Part shown: positions 54,227-63,590 of the stretch, piece by piece
How positions within the stretch are numbered: the first letter of the stretch is position 1
Layout: each line of letters opens with the position of its first letter
Assembly: GCF_001592085.1 (NCBI RefSeq)
Contig: NZ_BCWD01000009.1
Coordinates: 1-64,000 of the forward strand
DNA length: 64,000 nucleotides
Reading direction: 5' to 3'
Source: Levilactobacillus senmaizukei DSM 21775 = NBRC 103853
GTDB lineage: Bacteria; Bacillota; Bacilli; Lactobacillales; Lactobacillaceae
Made by a program: the position numbers and the translations under genes
The notes under the pieces: model-generated
What the model was told of the DNA's origin: nothing
The model's input: the letters and a program-made list of their open reading frames with translations, nothing else
Database searches by the model: none

Positions 54227-54901
54227 ATGACAAAATTTGCTGATATTAAAGGATTCGTTTTCGACCTCGATGGTGTCATCACTGACACCTCCATTCTTCA
54301 CGGAAATGCTTGGCACCAATTAGCCGATTCCCTGGACATTACCTGGAGTACTAAACTTGGCAATGCCTTGAAGGGCATTAGCCGCATGGATTCACTTGAA
54401 ATGATTCTTAAGGCCGGTGGTAAGGCAAACGACTTTTCCGATGCCGAAAAGGAAAAGCTGGCTACCCAAAAGAACACGAACTACATTGCCGAAGTGAACA
54501 AAATGACCCCCGCCAACATTCTACCCGGGATGAAAGACTTTCTCGACGGCCTGCGGGCCAATGGTTACCAACTTTCATTGGCTTCTGCGTCCAAGAATGC
54601 GCCGCGAGTCTTGGATAAACTAGAATTGGCCGACTACTTCCCGAAGGTCGTTGATCCGGCTAGCCTAACTCATGGCAAGCCCGATCCAGAAATCTACACC
54701 AAAGGCGCTGCGCTGCTTAATCTGAAGCCGGAACAATGCATTGGGGTGGAAGATGCCGCTGCTGGTGTGGCTGCGATCAATGCCGCCGGTGAAACATCCG
54801 TCGGTATTGGAGATGCCACGGAATTGGCCGCTGCTGACATGGTCTTCAGTAACACCGCTGCCGTTACCCTAGCCAATATCAAGGCCAAGTTAGATAACTA
54901 A
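54227..54901 (+). CDS. pgmB: Beta-phosphoglucomutase
   Basis: The 224-residue HAD protein has DLDGVITDT (nucleophile Asp13, acid Asp15), SASKNAP, GKPDPEIY and GVEDAAAGVAAINAAG. It converts beta-glucose 1-phosphate to glucose 6-phosphate. It starts 13 bp after the GH65 gene with AAAGGAG, forming the standard phosphorylase-mutase pair. The earlier in-frame codon overlaps the GH65 gene and is rejected. Confidence 0.95.
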   Translation: MTKFADIKGFVFDLDGVITDTSILHGNAWHQLADSLDITWSTKLGNALKGISRMDSLEMILKAGGKANDFSDAEKEKLATQKNTNYIAEVNKMTPANILPGMKDFLDGLRANGYQLSLASASKNAPRVLDKLELADYFPKVVDPASLTHGKPDPEIYTKGAALLNLKPEQCIGVEDAAAGVAAINAAGETSVGIGDATELAAADMVFSNTAAVTLANIKAKLDN

Positions 54902-54913
54902 TTCAGGTTACTA

Positions 54914-54949
54914 AAAAAACTTCCGGTTTGCACGCCGGAAGTTTTTTAA
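54914..54949. terminator. Bidirectional terminator after pgmB
   Basis: Stem AAAAAACTTCCGG and complement around an 8-nt loop, with T-run, between convergent genes. Confidence 0.9.
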
Positions 54950-54958
54950 TATCTAAAA

Positions 54959-55729
54959 TTATTTAATTAATCCAAAGTGCTGCAAACCGGTGACAATGCC
55001 ATCAGTGGTATTCGTCCCCGTGACATAGGCCGCTTGATGCTTGGCCTGAAAGACCCCATTCCCCATTGCGATCGGCACGTCAACTTCGTCAAACATTTGC
55101 AAATCATTGAAGCCATCCCCGAAAGCGTATGTTTTTGCCCCGCTGAGGCCGGCCTCTTTCAAAAATGTTCTAATACCCGTTTGTTTAGTAATCCCGGTTA
55201 ACATCGTGTCCAATGCCCGCGGATTGTTACGAACAAAGCTCAGCGATCCGGCAAATTTCTCTTGATATAACTGTTCCTTATTGCGATTAAAGACATTTAA
55301 AAAGTTAATGTCGTGGTTGAGATACCAATCCGGATCGACGACCGGATTCAAGCGTAATAGCTTAAAGTTATCGGTCGTGTCAGTGTTCGCCTGACTTAAT
55401 CGAAAGCCTTGATTATTAAAATAGCCAACCGGGTCTCCCTGTTCATTGGCGAATTTGGTCACGGCCGTTAAGACATCTTTGTCGAGCACTGCGGCCGATA
55501 ACCGTTGCCCTTGATACTGGACGTAGCTACCATTGGCACTGACGACCGCATCGATATTGGTGGCATCGAGGACATACTGAATTTCAAAAATGTTTCTTCC
55601 TGTGGCAATAACTGGTAGAATATGATGTTGTTGCATCTCGTGAATGGCCGCAATGCTCGCGGGTAAAACATGTTTCTCATCGTCGAACAACGTGCCATCT
55701 AAATCAAAAAAAACAACTGCATTTTCCAT
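54959..55729 (-). CDS. HAD superfamily hydrolase, Cof type
   Basis: The 256-residue protein has FFDLDGTLFDDEK (nucleophile and acid Asp), ATGRN, a C2B-type cap and FGDGFNDLQMF. Cof-type enzymes dephosphorylate sugar phosphates or FMN. The ATG at 55729 is nine bases from GGGAGG. It faces pgmB but sits on the other strand. Confidence 0.88.
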   Translation of the reverse strand: MENAVVFFDLDGTLFDDEKHVLPASIAAIHEMQQHHILPVIATGRNIFEIQYVLDATNIDAVVSANGSYVQYQGQRLSAAVLDKDVLTAVTKFANEQGDPVGYFNNQGFRLSQANTDTTDNFKLLRLNPVVDPDWYLNHDINFLNVFNRNKEQLYQEKFAGSLSFVRNNPRALDTMLTGITKQTGIRTFLKEAGLSGAKTYAFGDGFNDLQMFDEVDVPIAMGNGVFQAKHQAAYVTGTNTTDGIVTGLQHFGLIK

Positions 55730-55886
55730 AAGCAATAACCTCCCAATCCGTTGTCTCTCATGGCTCCATTATACCGCAATGGCCAAAGTTAACGAAATGG
55801 GCTGATATTTTTCTGCTAAGTAGATGTGGTAGCTGGTTTTTTTATGGTACACTATATCTTGTATTTTGAATAAAAGAGGGGCTATC

Positions 55887-56534
55887 ATGGTGATAATTAC
55901 AGCTGGAATGATCGGTGTCGGTAAAACGACCTTAACTGGAAAGATTGCATCGCACTTGGGTACTCAAGCATTCTTTGAACCCGTTGGTGACAACCCGGTA
56001 TTGCCGCTATACTACCGGGATCCAAAGCAATATGGATTCTTACTTCAAATCTATTTTTTGAACAAGCGTTTTAGTATGATTAAGCGAGCGCTAGCGGACG
56101 ACAACAACGTCTTAGACCGTTCCATCTACGAAGATGCACTCTTCACTCGTGAGAACAACGCCGAAGGTAACATCACGGATACCGAACTGGAAGTCTACTT
56201 AAATCTTCTGGACAACATGATGACCGAACTCGACGAACTACCAAAGAAGGCACCGGACTTATTGGTTTATGCCGATGCTGACTTTGATACAATCCTTCAC
56301 CGGATTAAGAAACGTGGTCGGGATTACGAACAATTCGATGATAATCCAGAATTGGAATCCTACTACAAAAAAATGTGGACGGCCTACCAGGGGTGGTTCG
56401 AAAACTTCGATATCAGTCCTAAGATCAAGATTGACTTGCAAAAATATGACCTCGACGTTCCGGGTAACACTGAACTTGTCTTGGCTCAAATCGACGATGC
56501 CTTGAAGGACATTCGTTCTGACGCTACCGTTTAA
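55887..56534 (+). CDS. Deoxynucleoside kinase (dAK/dGK family)
   Basis: The 215-residue kinase has the P-loop AGMIGVGKTTLT, FFEPVGDNPVLP, LDRSIYEDALFTREN and the lid KKRGRDYEQF. It matches the lactobacillal deoxyadenosine/deoxyguanosine kinases used for nucleoside salvage. The start at 55887 follows GAGGGG by five bases. The substrate pair cannot be fixed from sequence. Confidence 0.9.
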   Translation: MVIITAGMIGVGKTTLTGKIASHLGTQAFFEPVGDNPVLPLYYRDPKQYGFLLQIYFLNKRFSMIKRALADDNNVLDRSIYEDALFTRENNAEGNITDTELEVYLNLLDNMMTELDELPKKAPDLLVYADADFDTILHRIKKRGRDYEQFDDNPELESYYKKMWTAYQGWFENFDISPKIKIDLQKYDLDVPGNTELVLAQIDDALKDIRSDATV

Positions 56535-56540
56535 CCAAAT

Positions 56541-56575
56541 AAAAATCGCTGACCAGTTGGCCAGCGATTTTTTTA
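56541..56575. terminator. Bidirectional terminator
   Basis: Stem AAAAATCGCTG(A)CC and complement with flanking T/A tracts between convergent genes. Confidence 0.85.
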
Positions 56576-56896
56576 TTCATCAATAGTTTCCGACGGTAGC
56601 AAGATAATTTGGCTGTCACCATCGTCATAGGCCAACACCTTTTCCGGTAAGGTTGTCGTAAAAGCGAACTCCGTATCGAACCCAATGCGCAAGGTCCCTT
56701 CGGATTCGTCAGCCTGAACATACTCATAAGTGGCCTTACCGTCTTTATTCTGCAACTCAAAGGTTAACAGATTACTCAACGGGAAGAAACCTTGGAGGTC
56801 ATGGTCAATGATCCGCCAAACGGCATCGATCATCTCCCCTGGTAAGGCAGCTACCGTTCCGTAGCTAGCATACCGAGCATGATTTCTTTCGAACAT
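56573..56896 (-). CDS. DUF960 family protein
   Basis: The 107-residue protein (MFERNHARYASYGTV, then IDAVWRIIDHDLQGFFPLSNLLTFEL) is a DUF960 member, a small family of unknown role in lactobacilli and streptococci. GGAGG lies eight bases before the ATG at 56896; two earlier in-frame codons overlap the SD. Confidence 0.8.
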   Translation of the reverse strand: MFERNHARYASYGTVAALPGEMIDAVWRIIDHDLQGFFPLSNLLTFELQNKDGKATYEYVQADESEGTLRIGFDTEFAFTTTLPEKVLAYDDGDSQIILLPSETIDE

Positions 56897-56960
56897 TTCC
56901 ATCGCCTCCACTTCTCATCATGAACCTATTATAACGTATCTACATGCACCATGTATAAAA

Positions 56961-58442
56961 TTAGTCAGTTGATTCATTCAGGTCACGGCCGCTCTTACGA
57001 TCAAACCAGTTCACCATAAAGGAAATGGCAATCAGGATAACTCCCGCGATAAAGATCGCATGCAGACCTTGATACAAAATGCCATGCAACGTAGGTAATA
57101 AGTGACTCGGCAACGACTTAGCCTTCTGCGGATTAATCAACTGATTCATCATCCCCATGGTCGTCCCGGAATGTTCCGCCACTCCACGAGTCATGGCCAC
57201 GTTCATAATAATCCCAAAGATTGAGACCATCACCGTCTGCCCCAGGGTTCGGGCTAACGTGTTAAACGAGGTAGCCACCCCCACTTCATCAACGTCTACC
57301 TGGCTCTGAACGGTCACTGTCGTCGTGGTGATGGTGATCCCAAAACCGGTCCCACAGATCGCGGCGATGACGAAGAATGTCCAGAACGGTGTGCTAACCG
57401 GTGCAACCGCCATGGCCACAGCGCCAACTGTAACTAGTATCAAACTAATATTCACAATTTGATACGGCGATCGACTCAGTAACAACTTTCCCGCGACGAA
57501 CGACCCCACAATCCACATCAAAGAACTTGGCGTAATCGCGAATCCCGCTTGTGAAGCTGGTAGGCCCAGCAACCCTTGCGTCCAAGTCGGCAAGTACACT
57601 TCAAACCCCATGATAAAACCACTTAACAGTGCGGCAATCAAGTTTTGGATAACGAAGGTGCGATCGGTAAATAACGTCATTGGAATTAGTGGATCGACCA
57701 CGCGTTTCTCCTGCCGAATAAACAGGCCAAACGCGATAATTGCCAGAATGAAGCCACCAACGACCCACATCAGGTTCAACTGACCTTCTCCCAATAGCTG
57801 GAAGGTCAGCATCATCAGTAATAACCCGACGGATAACCAAAGACAACCACCCCAGTCCATTGTAAAGGGCTTACGATCCATGGTTTCAAACAAGAAGAAC
57901 CAGATCAAAGCCATCGTGACAATGCCAATTGGGATATTAATAAAGAAGATCCAATGCCAACTCAAATGGTCAACGATGAATCCACCCAATAATGGCGCCA
58001 CAACGGCAGCGATTCCCCAGGCCGACCCATTGAGTCCCATGACCCGAGCCCGCTTCTCTACGGGGTAAATATCGGCTAATATGGTAAAGGATACGGGCAT
58101 GATTGCCCCAGCACCAATTCCTTGCAGGGCTCGCCAAGCAATCAGCGTTGCCATACTATGTGACATTCCCGATAGGGTTGAGCCTACAATAAAGATCAAC
58201 AAACCAATCAAAAACACTCGTTTACGACCAACCGTATCAGCGAGCTTGCCATAAATGGGAGTTGCCAGTGCATTGGTCAATAAGAAGATGGAAAACACCC
58301 AGTTCATCAGAGCCACTCCATGAAGATCACCAACAATGGTGGGCATTGCAGTGGAGACAATCGTCCCCTCGACGGCCGACATGAAGGTCGCGACAAAGAC
58401 GGCGCCGGTTACAACCCCGACGTTTGTTTGTTTCTTAGACAT
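56961..58442 (-). CDS. MFS multidrug exporter, DHA2 family (14 TM)
   Basis: The 493-residue protein has 14 hydrophobic segments and the DHA2 motifs FMSAVEGTIVSTAMPTI (motif D1), GKLADTVGRKRVFL (motif A) and WGIAAVVAPLLGGFIVD (antiporter motif C). It likely exports lipophilic drugs by proton exchange. The ATG at 58442 has AGGAGG before it. No adjacent regulator is seen. Confidence 0.9.
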   Translation of the reverse strand: MSKKQTNVGVVTGAVFVATFMSAVEGTIVSTAMPTIVGDLHGVALMNWVFSIFLLTNALATPIYGKLADTVGRKRVFLIGLLIFIVGSTLSGMSHSMATLIAWRALQGIGAGAIMPVSFTILADIYPVEKRARVMGLNGSAWGIAAVVAPLLGGFIVDHLSWHWIFFINIPIGIVTMALIWFFLFETMDRKPFTMDWGGCLWLSVGLLLMMLTFQLLGEGQLNLMWVVGGFILAIIAFGLFIRQEKRVVDPLIPMTLFTDRTFVIQNLIAALLSGFIMGFEVYLPTWTQGLLGLPASQAGFAITPSSLMWIVGSFVAGKLLLSRSPYQIVNISLILVTVGAVAMAVAPVSTPFWTFFVIAAICGTGFGITITTTTVTVQSQVDVDEVGVATSFNTLARTLGQTVMVSIFGIIMNVAMTRGVAEHSGTTMGMMNQLINPQKAKSLPSHLLPTLHGILYQGLHAIFIAGVILIAISFMVNWFDRKSGRDLNESTD

Positions 58443-58603
58443 AATTTCCTCCTGTCGTTGGCCCCACCACACAACGTTTCTGAGTAGCCAAGACCGCTAC
58501 TCCCCAATTTCTGATTAAGTCAGTAATAATTTAATTATCAATGGCCTCCGTTAAAATTTCAAGTGATTACGACGGTTAATTTTTGCTGCCAGTATCCTTA
58601 CGA

Positions 58604-58635
58604 ACAAAAATTCCGGCACCCATCGGGCACCGGAA
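58604..58635 (-). terminator. Terminator of metK
   Basis: On the minus strand TTCCGGTGCCC-GAT-GGGTGCCGGAA is followed by TTTTTGTT. Confidence 0.88.
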
Positions 58636-58662
58636 CACGTGAACCGCTAAATTAATTAACGC

Positions 58663-59850
58663 TTACTTGCAAAATTTTTGTAAAGCATCAACCTTGTCCA
58701 ATTTTTCCCAAGGCAAGTCAATGTCGGTCCGACCAAAGTGGCCGTATGCGGCGGTTTGTTCGTAAATTGGCCGCTTAAGATCTAACATTTCAATGATGCC
58801 GGCTGGACGTAAATCAAAGAATTTCCGAACGGCTTCGGCTAACTTGCTTTCGGTAACCTTACCCGTTCCAAAGGTATTGATAGAAACCGAGACCGGTTCG
58901 GCTACACCAATCGCGTAGGCAATTTGGACCTCACATTCAGTGGCCAACTTAGCAGCAACGATATTCTTTGCGATGTAACGCGCCGCGTAGCTAGCAGAAC
59001 GGTCAACCTTCGTAGCATCCTTACCTGAGAAGCAACCACCACCATGATGGGCAGCACCACCGTAGGTATCCACGATGATCTTTCGACCGGTTAAACCGGC
59101 GTCACCTTGAGGGCCACCAATAACGAACCGACCGGTTGGATTGATAAAGTACTTCGTCTTATCATCTAACAATTCGGCTGGAATCGTGGGCTTAATCACT
59201 TGTTCAATAACATCTTGACGAATTTGATCCAAGGAAGCTTCGGGATCGTGTTGGGTACTCAGAACAACAGTGTCTACTCGCATAGGCTTGTTGTTTTCGT
59301 CATACTCGACCGTCACTTCAGTCTTGGCATCTGGCCGCAGATAATCAATGGCCCCTGTCTTCCGCAACATCGCAATCCGTTGCATTAAGGCATGGCTCAG
59401 GGTAATTGGAAGAGGCATCAACTGTGGCGTTTCGTCAACAGCGTAACCAAACATTAACCCCTGGTCCCCAGCACCAATTTGGTCCAGTGGATCAGCATCA
59501 CCAGAACGCGTTTCTAAGGAGTCATCAACCCCTTGGGCAATGTCGGGTGATTGTTCATCGATAGCTACTAGCACGGCACAATTGTCACCATCAAAGCCGT
59601 ATTGACCATCTGTGTAGCCAATCCGCTTAATGGTATCCCGGACGATCTTTTGAATATCAACGTAAGCCTTGGTTGAAACTTCACCAAAGACCAGTACTAA
59701 ACCCGTCGTCACGGACGTTTCACACGCCACTCGTGAATCTGGGTCTTGGGTCAGCATAGCGTCCAAAATAGCGTCACTGATTTGATCAGCGATCTTATCA
59801 GGATGTCCTTCAGAAACAGATTCTGAAGTAAATAAATGTCTTTCTTGCAA
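58663..59850 (-). CDS. metK: S-adenosylmethionine synthetase
   Basis: The 395-residue enzyme has [47 protein letters not shown] and [13 protein letters not shown], all catalytic signatures. It makes SAM from methionine and ATP. The start is TTG at 59850 with AGGGGG eight bases upstream. That SD is part of an SMK riboswitch, so SAM shuts off its translation. Confidence 0.96.
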   Translation of the reverse strand: MQERHLFTSESVSEGHPDKIADQISDAILDAMLTQDPDSRVACETSVTTGLVLVFGEVSTKAYVDIQKIVRDTIKRIGYTDGQYGFDGDNCAVLVAIDEQSPDIAQGVDDSLETRSGDADPLDQIGAGDQGLMFGYAVDETPQLMPLPITLSHALMQRIAMLRKTGAIDYLRPDAKTEVTVEYDENNKPMRVDTVVLSTQHDPEASLDQIRQDVIEQVIKPTIPAELLDDKTKYFINPTGRFVIGGPQGDAGLTGRKIIVDTYGGAAHHGGGCFSGKDATKVDRSASYAARYIAKNIVAAKLATECEVQIAYAIGVAEPVSVSINTFGTGKVTESKLAEAVRKFFDLRPAGIIEMLDLKRPIYEQTAAYGHFGRTDIDLPWEKLDKVDALQKFCK

Positions 59851-59855
59851 TGGAT

Positions 59856-59952
59856 ATTCCCCCTAGATTGAGTTGACGCGAGTTGACCGATAATCTCGCA
59901 GTCATTCGGTTACAAGGCAGCTTCACTGGGTTCGTGAATCCTATCGGGAATT
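59856..59952 (-). promoter_or_regulatory. SMK box (SAM-III) riboswitch of metK
   Basis: On the minus strand the core motifs appear in order: ATTCCCGATAGGAT (59939-59952), a short hairpin TTCAC/GTGAA, GCTGCCTTGTAACCGAA, and the SD AGGGGGAAT (59856-59864). GGGAAT pairs with ATTCCC when SAM binds and hides the SD. Between CCGAA and the SD lies a linker of about 40 nt that forms its own GCGAG/CTCGC hairpin, longer than in the crystallised Enterococcus version. Confidence 0.9.
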
Positions 59953-60028
59953 GACTCATAACTCAAGAAGTTTAACATAAATCAATTGAAGTTTAAAGCC
60001 GGCCACTTGTTTTTTTCACAAACAAGCA

Positions 60029-60057
60029 TTGACCCACTCGCTAATAATCACTAAGAT
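60029..60057 (+). promoter_or_regulatory. Promoter of the membrane protein gene at 60096
   Basis: TTGACC (60029-60034) and TAAGAT (60052-60057) are 17 bp apart, with transcription start expected near 60064. Confidence 0.7.
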
Positions 60058-60095
60058 AAAAGACATACTATCGACAATCGAAATGGAGCGATTCA

Positions 60096-60803
60096 ATGCC
60101 CACACTTAAAGCTCTCATCAAAAATCGAACACTGCAACAACTATTAATCTTTGCCTTTTCTCAAAACTGTCTTTGGTGGTTGGCCGGATCAACTGCCTCC
60201 ACCGGGACACCACTTTCGACCTCCGTCAAACTTTTCCTGGTTGGTTATGGCCTGTTTATGGCGGCCGGCTGCTTCCTAATTCTGCGCCGACAATTTCACT
60301 CGACTTTTGGCCCCTTGTTAGTGTGCATTGCCGCTGTCTTCGGTCTCTTTGCGGCACCCAGTGAGGGCATGGTCCAAGCCTTTTCCTTCCTTATATGTGG
60401 GATGCTCATTCTCCTCTGTGTCCCTAAGCTTGGATTACAGTCAATTTATGGTCTCCTGGTTTTCAGTTTTCTCATCGGCGTGGGAATTCCCGTCATGTTG
60501 TTCTTCCTGCGCAATCACTACCTAGCTACACAGTTTCTTTGGCCGCTAATTCCATTGGTTGCCAGCTACTTGGCCCTGTTCGAACGTTACTTCCTGCCAA
60601 CGGCCACAGATTGGCGCCTAACATTAATCACGCCAGGGATCCTGGTCGTGTCCTTGCTGAGTCTACCGCTAAGCTGGCGGAGTCTCGTGATCATATTGCT
60701 GGTTGGCAGTCATCGGTGGTTCCAACATCAACTCAACGCCCGCTACCAACTCATCACAACTGGGATCGTTCAGGTTATCGTTGGAGCCTTAATCCTCATC
60801 TAG
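60096..60803 (+). CDS. Multi-pass membrane protein of unknown function
   Basis: The 235-residue protein has about seven hydrophobic segments and a basic N-terminus (MPTLKALIKNRTLQQLL). I recognise no transporter or enzyme motif. ATGGAG lies upstream of the start. Confidence 0.65.
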   Translation: MPTLKALIKNRTLQQLLIFAFSQNCLWWLAGSTASTGTPLSTSVKLFLVGYGLFMAAGCFLILRRQFHSTFGPLLVCIAAVFGLFAAPSEGMVQAFSFLICGMLILLCVPKLGLQSIYGLLVFSFLIGVGIPVMLFFLRNHYLATQFLWPLIPLVASYLALFERYFLPTATDWRLTLITPGILVVSLLSLPLSWRSLVIILLVGSHRWFQHQLNARYQLITTGIVQVIVGALILI

Positions 60804-60934
60804 TCTGCTAGTCTAGATAAAAACCGAACATCCCCGCCAGTCTTTTAAAGTTTCGCTAAACTCCCCCTTAGAATGCCCGGCCCACATAGGGTTCATGCTA
60901 AAATGAGGCATCATCTAATATCGGAGGAACCAAT

Positions 60935-61279
60935 ATGACAAAAATTAAAGTGATTGGTGACATCTTGAGTGGTAAGTATCAACCCACTCTGACTGGTAAC
61001 CCCACCGTTGATGCCGCGCTAGTCGATCGCTTTTGTCAAAAATTAGCAATTGCTTTACATCTCGATCGCACCATGGTCCAGGCAGAACATCACTGGAATT
61101 TACAGCTGAATCCTGAGTGGATCTACCTGGTCGATTCTAAGATCCTCCAAGATAGTGACCGAATTATTCCGGCACACAACGTCGTCGGTATTAATCACAC
61201 AGACCTGCTACGTGGCCAAACAAAGACGACTGAGCAAAAATTGACTAAGTTTCTAACGACTCAACCGTCTTTAAAATAA
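60935..61279 (+). CDS. Cytosolic protein of unknown function
   Basis: The 114-residue protein (MTKIKVIGDILSGKYQP) has no signal or TM segment and no known motif. CGGAGGA precedes the ATG, and an extended -10 TGCTAAAAT lies at 60896-60904, so expression is plausible. A weak terminator follows. Confidence 0.6.
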   Translation: MTKIKVIGDILSGKYQPTLTGNPTVDAALVDRFCQKLAIALHLDRTMVQAEHHWNLQLNPEWIYLVDSKILQDSDRIIPAHNVVGINHTDLLRGQTKTTEQKLTKFLTTQPSLK

Positions 61280-61280
61280 T

Positions 61281-61316
61281 TGTCCGATCATTCAATTGGT
61301 TGGACTTTTTCTTTAG
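61281..61316 (+). terminator. Weak terminator
   Basis: GTCCGA and TTGGAC arms around a long loop, followed by TTTTTCTTT. Confidence 0.5.
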
Positions 61317-61324
61317 ACTAAATC

Positions 61325-61912
61325 TTACGTAAAGTCCTTAATATGGAGAATTGACCCCTTCAACCAGAGTGTATGCTCTTCTAGATCACGCTCCAACATC
61401 ATCAGACCATCAACTAACGGAACTGGCTTCCCAGCAATGTAGAATTGCGTCTTCAACCAATATAAGTGATGGTGGCGGATCTCGAAGGTCCGGCGTAAAC
61501 GATACCCAAACTTGCCGTAATTTAAGGTTTCAACGGCCGTACCCTTCTTGACCTCACACTCATCCGCTTGCTCCAGTTCATCTAGCGTAAACGAAAGCTT
61601 TCGATGCGAATGTCGGTCCCAGATCTCCAAGCGATACGAGGTCTCGATTGATTCTTGCAGGAAGTAGCCAACCGTCGTGAAGTAACTGCGACGAAAGTGG
61701 CCCAGATCACTTATATCATGATAGAAGAGCCGCTGTTCTTGGTAATGGTTCAGGGACGTTTGCAGGGAGTTTTCCATGTGCTTGACGATCAAACGATAGG
61801 CCTCACGAATCTCTAAAAATTGATCAATCATCTCACACTGCTCCTCAGTTAATGGCGTATCACTATCAGGTGTTCGATGCACCTGGTCACCTGAATCTTT
61901 ATCGTCGCTCAT
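61325..61912 (-). CDS. Conserved hypothetical protein
   Basis: The 195-residue protein has an acidic Asp/Ser-rich start (MSDDKDSGDQVHRTPDSD), then a helical segment and a charged, aromatic-rich domain (LYWLKTQFYIAGKPVPLVDGLMMLE). There is no signal, TM segment or recognised motif. GGAGG-like sequence is not clear; GAGAGGATAAC precedes the ATG. Confidence 0.6.
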   Translation of the reverse strand: MSDDKDSGDQVHRTPDSDTPLTEEQCEMIDQFLEIREAYRLIVKHMENSLQTSLNHYQEQRLFYHDISDLGHFRRSYFTTVGYFLQESIETSYRLEIWDRHSHRKLSFTLDELEQADECEVKKGTAVETLNYGKFGYRLRRTFEIRHHHLYWLKTQFYIAGKPVPLVDGLMMLERDLEEHTLWLKGSILHIKDFT

Positions 61913-62183
61913 AAGTTATCCTCTCTGGAGGCAATCGTTAGCTGCCGACTGGCCTTAAACGTCACTTTAACAGGTTACTGTCGACATAGATACTTTCAAT
62001 TAATGATAAATAATTAGACGAACCCGTCAGATTGATCACTTGAATGCTATGGAAATGGAACAAATCACCTGTTTGAGCTAGTATTCGCGTATAAGTTTGA
62101 GATTTTCCCCGCCCGTATACAGCTTTTCAATAATAAGGAAGTTTATATTCAGCCACCAACATTTATTTTCGTTTAAGGGTTGC
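61913..62183. other. Intergenic region
   Basis: No gene or clear RNA structure is seen between the divergent genes. Confidence 0.4.
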
Positions 62184-62212
62184 TTGTTATCGAAAGTCAA
62201 AATGCGTATAGT
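62184..62212 (+). promoter_or_regulatory. Promoter of the second ybjQ gene
   Basis: TTGTTA (62184-62189) and TATAGT (62207-62212) are separated by 17 bp, 28 bp before the start codon. Confidence 0.65.
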
Positions 62213-62239
62213 TAAAGACGTCAAAGAGGAGGAAACATA

Positions 62240-62566
62240 ATGGAAACAATTTTAGTCACAACTACCGAGAAAATTCCCGGCCACGACTACACCGTCATTG
62301 GGGAAGTGTTCGGTTTAACCACGCAGTCCAAAAATGTTTTTCGGAACATTGGCGCATCGTTAAAGAACGTTGTTGGTGGTGAAATTAAGGACTATACCAA
62401 AATGCTCGAAGAGTCACGGGACATTGCCGTTGACCGTTTACGAAGTAATGCTGCCGCTATGGGAGCCGATGCCGTCGTCATGATGCGTTTTGATTCTGGT
62501 TCTATTGGACAAGATATGCAATCCGTCGCTGCTTACGGAACTGCCGTCAAATTTCGGGAAGTGTAA
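62240..62566 (+). CDS. YbjQ/UPF0145 family protein
   Basis: The 108-residue protein starts [24 protein letters not shown] and contains [20 protein letters not shown] and [18 protein letters not shown], the full YbjQ pattern. The family forms pentamers with no established function. GGAGG precedes the ATG. It is a much better family match than the copy at 42771-43064. Confidence 0.9.
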   Translation: METILVTTTEKIPGHDYTVIGEVFGLTTQSKNVFRNIGASLKNVVGGEIKDYTKMLEESRDIAVDRLRSNAAAMGADAVVMMRFDSGSIGQDMQSVAAYGTAVKFREV

Positions 62567-62632
62567 CTAGTTTACCGGTTTAGTTGCACGCAATGTTCGT
62601 AACACTCTAGTTTCTTTCACAAAAGCGCTTAC

Positions 62633-62686
62633 AGGCGTCTCAGGTTCGTTGGGTTTTAGCTCGCGAAGCCGGAGGCGCCCTTTTTG
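62633..62686 (+). terminator. Terminator of ybjQ
   Basis: GGCGTCTC and GGAGGCGCC pair (one wobble) around a structured loop and are followed by CTTTTTG. A partial cre-like sequence, AAGCGCTTACA, lies just before it. Confidence 0.65.
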
Positions 62687-62950
62687 TGTTCAAAAAAAGG
62701 AAAAATCCGCCTAATTTCGGAGTTACCTTTATAGCCACAATCGTTGATGTGTAACCATTTGTCGTGCTCTAAGAGGTACTTTTCGCTCGTTTATATCCAC
62801 TTCGCCAATAATGTCCCCATGAAACTGTCCACACTGGCAGAAGTGACCGATCAACTCCTTTGATACCCGTCCTATACTAACCATAGTCAATCAGATAGGG
62901 AACAACCTAAAAAATGATTATTCGGATTTAAAAGAAAGCGGGTATTTACA
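62687..62950. other. Intergenic region upstream of the protease gene
   Basis: No gene seen. TATACT at 62874-62879 is a candidate -10 for the protease gene; the -35 is poor. Confidence 0.4.
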
Positions 62951-63523
62951 ATGTTATCAAAAATTACTAAATGGGCAGTCTTAGTCATCGCAACCGTCGT
63001 TCTGACGTTAGCTACTTTCAGTTCAACCATCATCGCATCTGCAACCACCAACACCGTCACTCCTTCATGGGGCAGTTGGGAAGATACCACTATTACATAC
63101 AAGACGAGCACCTCTTCCTCATATTACAAGGGTGTTTGGAAGAACGCCGTTAAGCGTTGGAACAAAGTTGGCGTTGTTCAATTAAAGGCTGCTAAGGCTG
63201 GCCAAAAAGCTGACATCACCTTAACCTCTTCTGCTTCATTGAGTACCAAGAGCGGCAAATTAGCTGGTTACACGAATTACTCATACTTAAAGAAGAGCAA
63301 CGATAACGAAATCGTTTCTGCTAAGTCTACTTTGAACCGTAGCTTACTGAGCAAGTACCACTACTCCAAGAACCAACGTACCAATGTTGCGACTCATGAA
63401 ATTGGCCATGCTTTAGGCTTGAGCCACTCTAAGAGCAAGAGCAGTGTTATGTATGCCTCTGACCGTTACGCATCAATCGACCACCAAGACAAGGTTGCTT
63501 TACAAAATGCTTACACCGACTAA
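62951..63523 (+). CDS. Secreted matrixin-like zinc metalloprotease (M10-like)
   Basis: The 190-residue protein has a signal peptide (cleavage near IIASATTN) and a compact metzincin domain: GVWKNAVKRWNKVG helix, the zinc motif HEIGHALGLSHS (HExxHxxGxxH) near residue 149 and the Met-turn SSVMYAS. There is no evident propeptide, hemopexin or anchor domain, so it would be released to the medium. Substrate is unknown. Upstream GCGGG is a weak SD. Confidence 0.88.
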   Translation: MLSKITKWAVLVIATVVLTLATFSSTIIASATTNTVTPSWGSWEDTTITYKTSTSSSYYKGVWKNAVKRWNKVGVVQLKAAKAGQKADITLTSSASLSTKSGKLAGYTNYSYLKKSNDNEIVSAKSTLNRSLLSKYHYSKNQRTNVATHEIGHALGLSHSKSKSSVMYASDRYASIDHQDKVALQNAYTD

Positions 63524-63554
63524 CAAAATCTGACTGATGACATTGCAATACCCG

Positions 63555-63590
63555 AAAAACCCTAGCCGCCCAGCTAGGGTTTTTATTTTG
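63555..63590 (+). terminator. Terminator of the protease gene
   Basis: CCCTAGC-CGCCCA-GCTAGGG is followed by TTTTTATTTT. Confidence 0.88.

Noticed and set aside
62619-62633. cre-like sequence after ybjQ
   Set aside because: Two mismatches at conserved positions and it sits by a terminator, far from any promoter.
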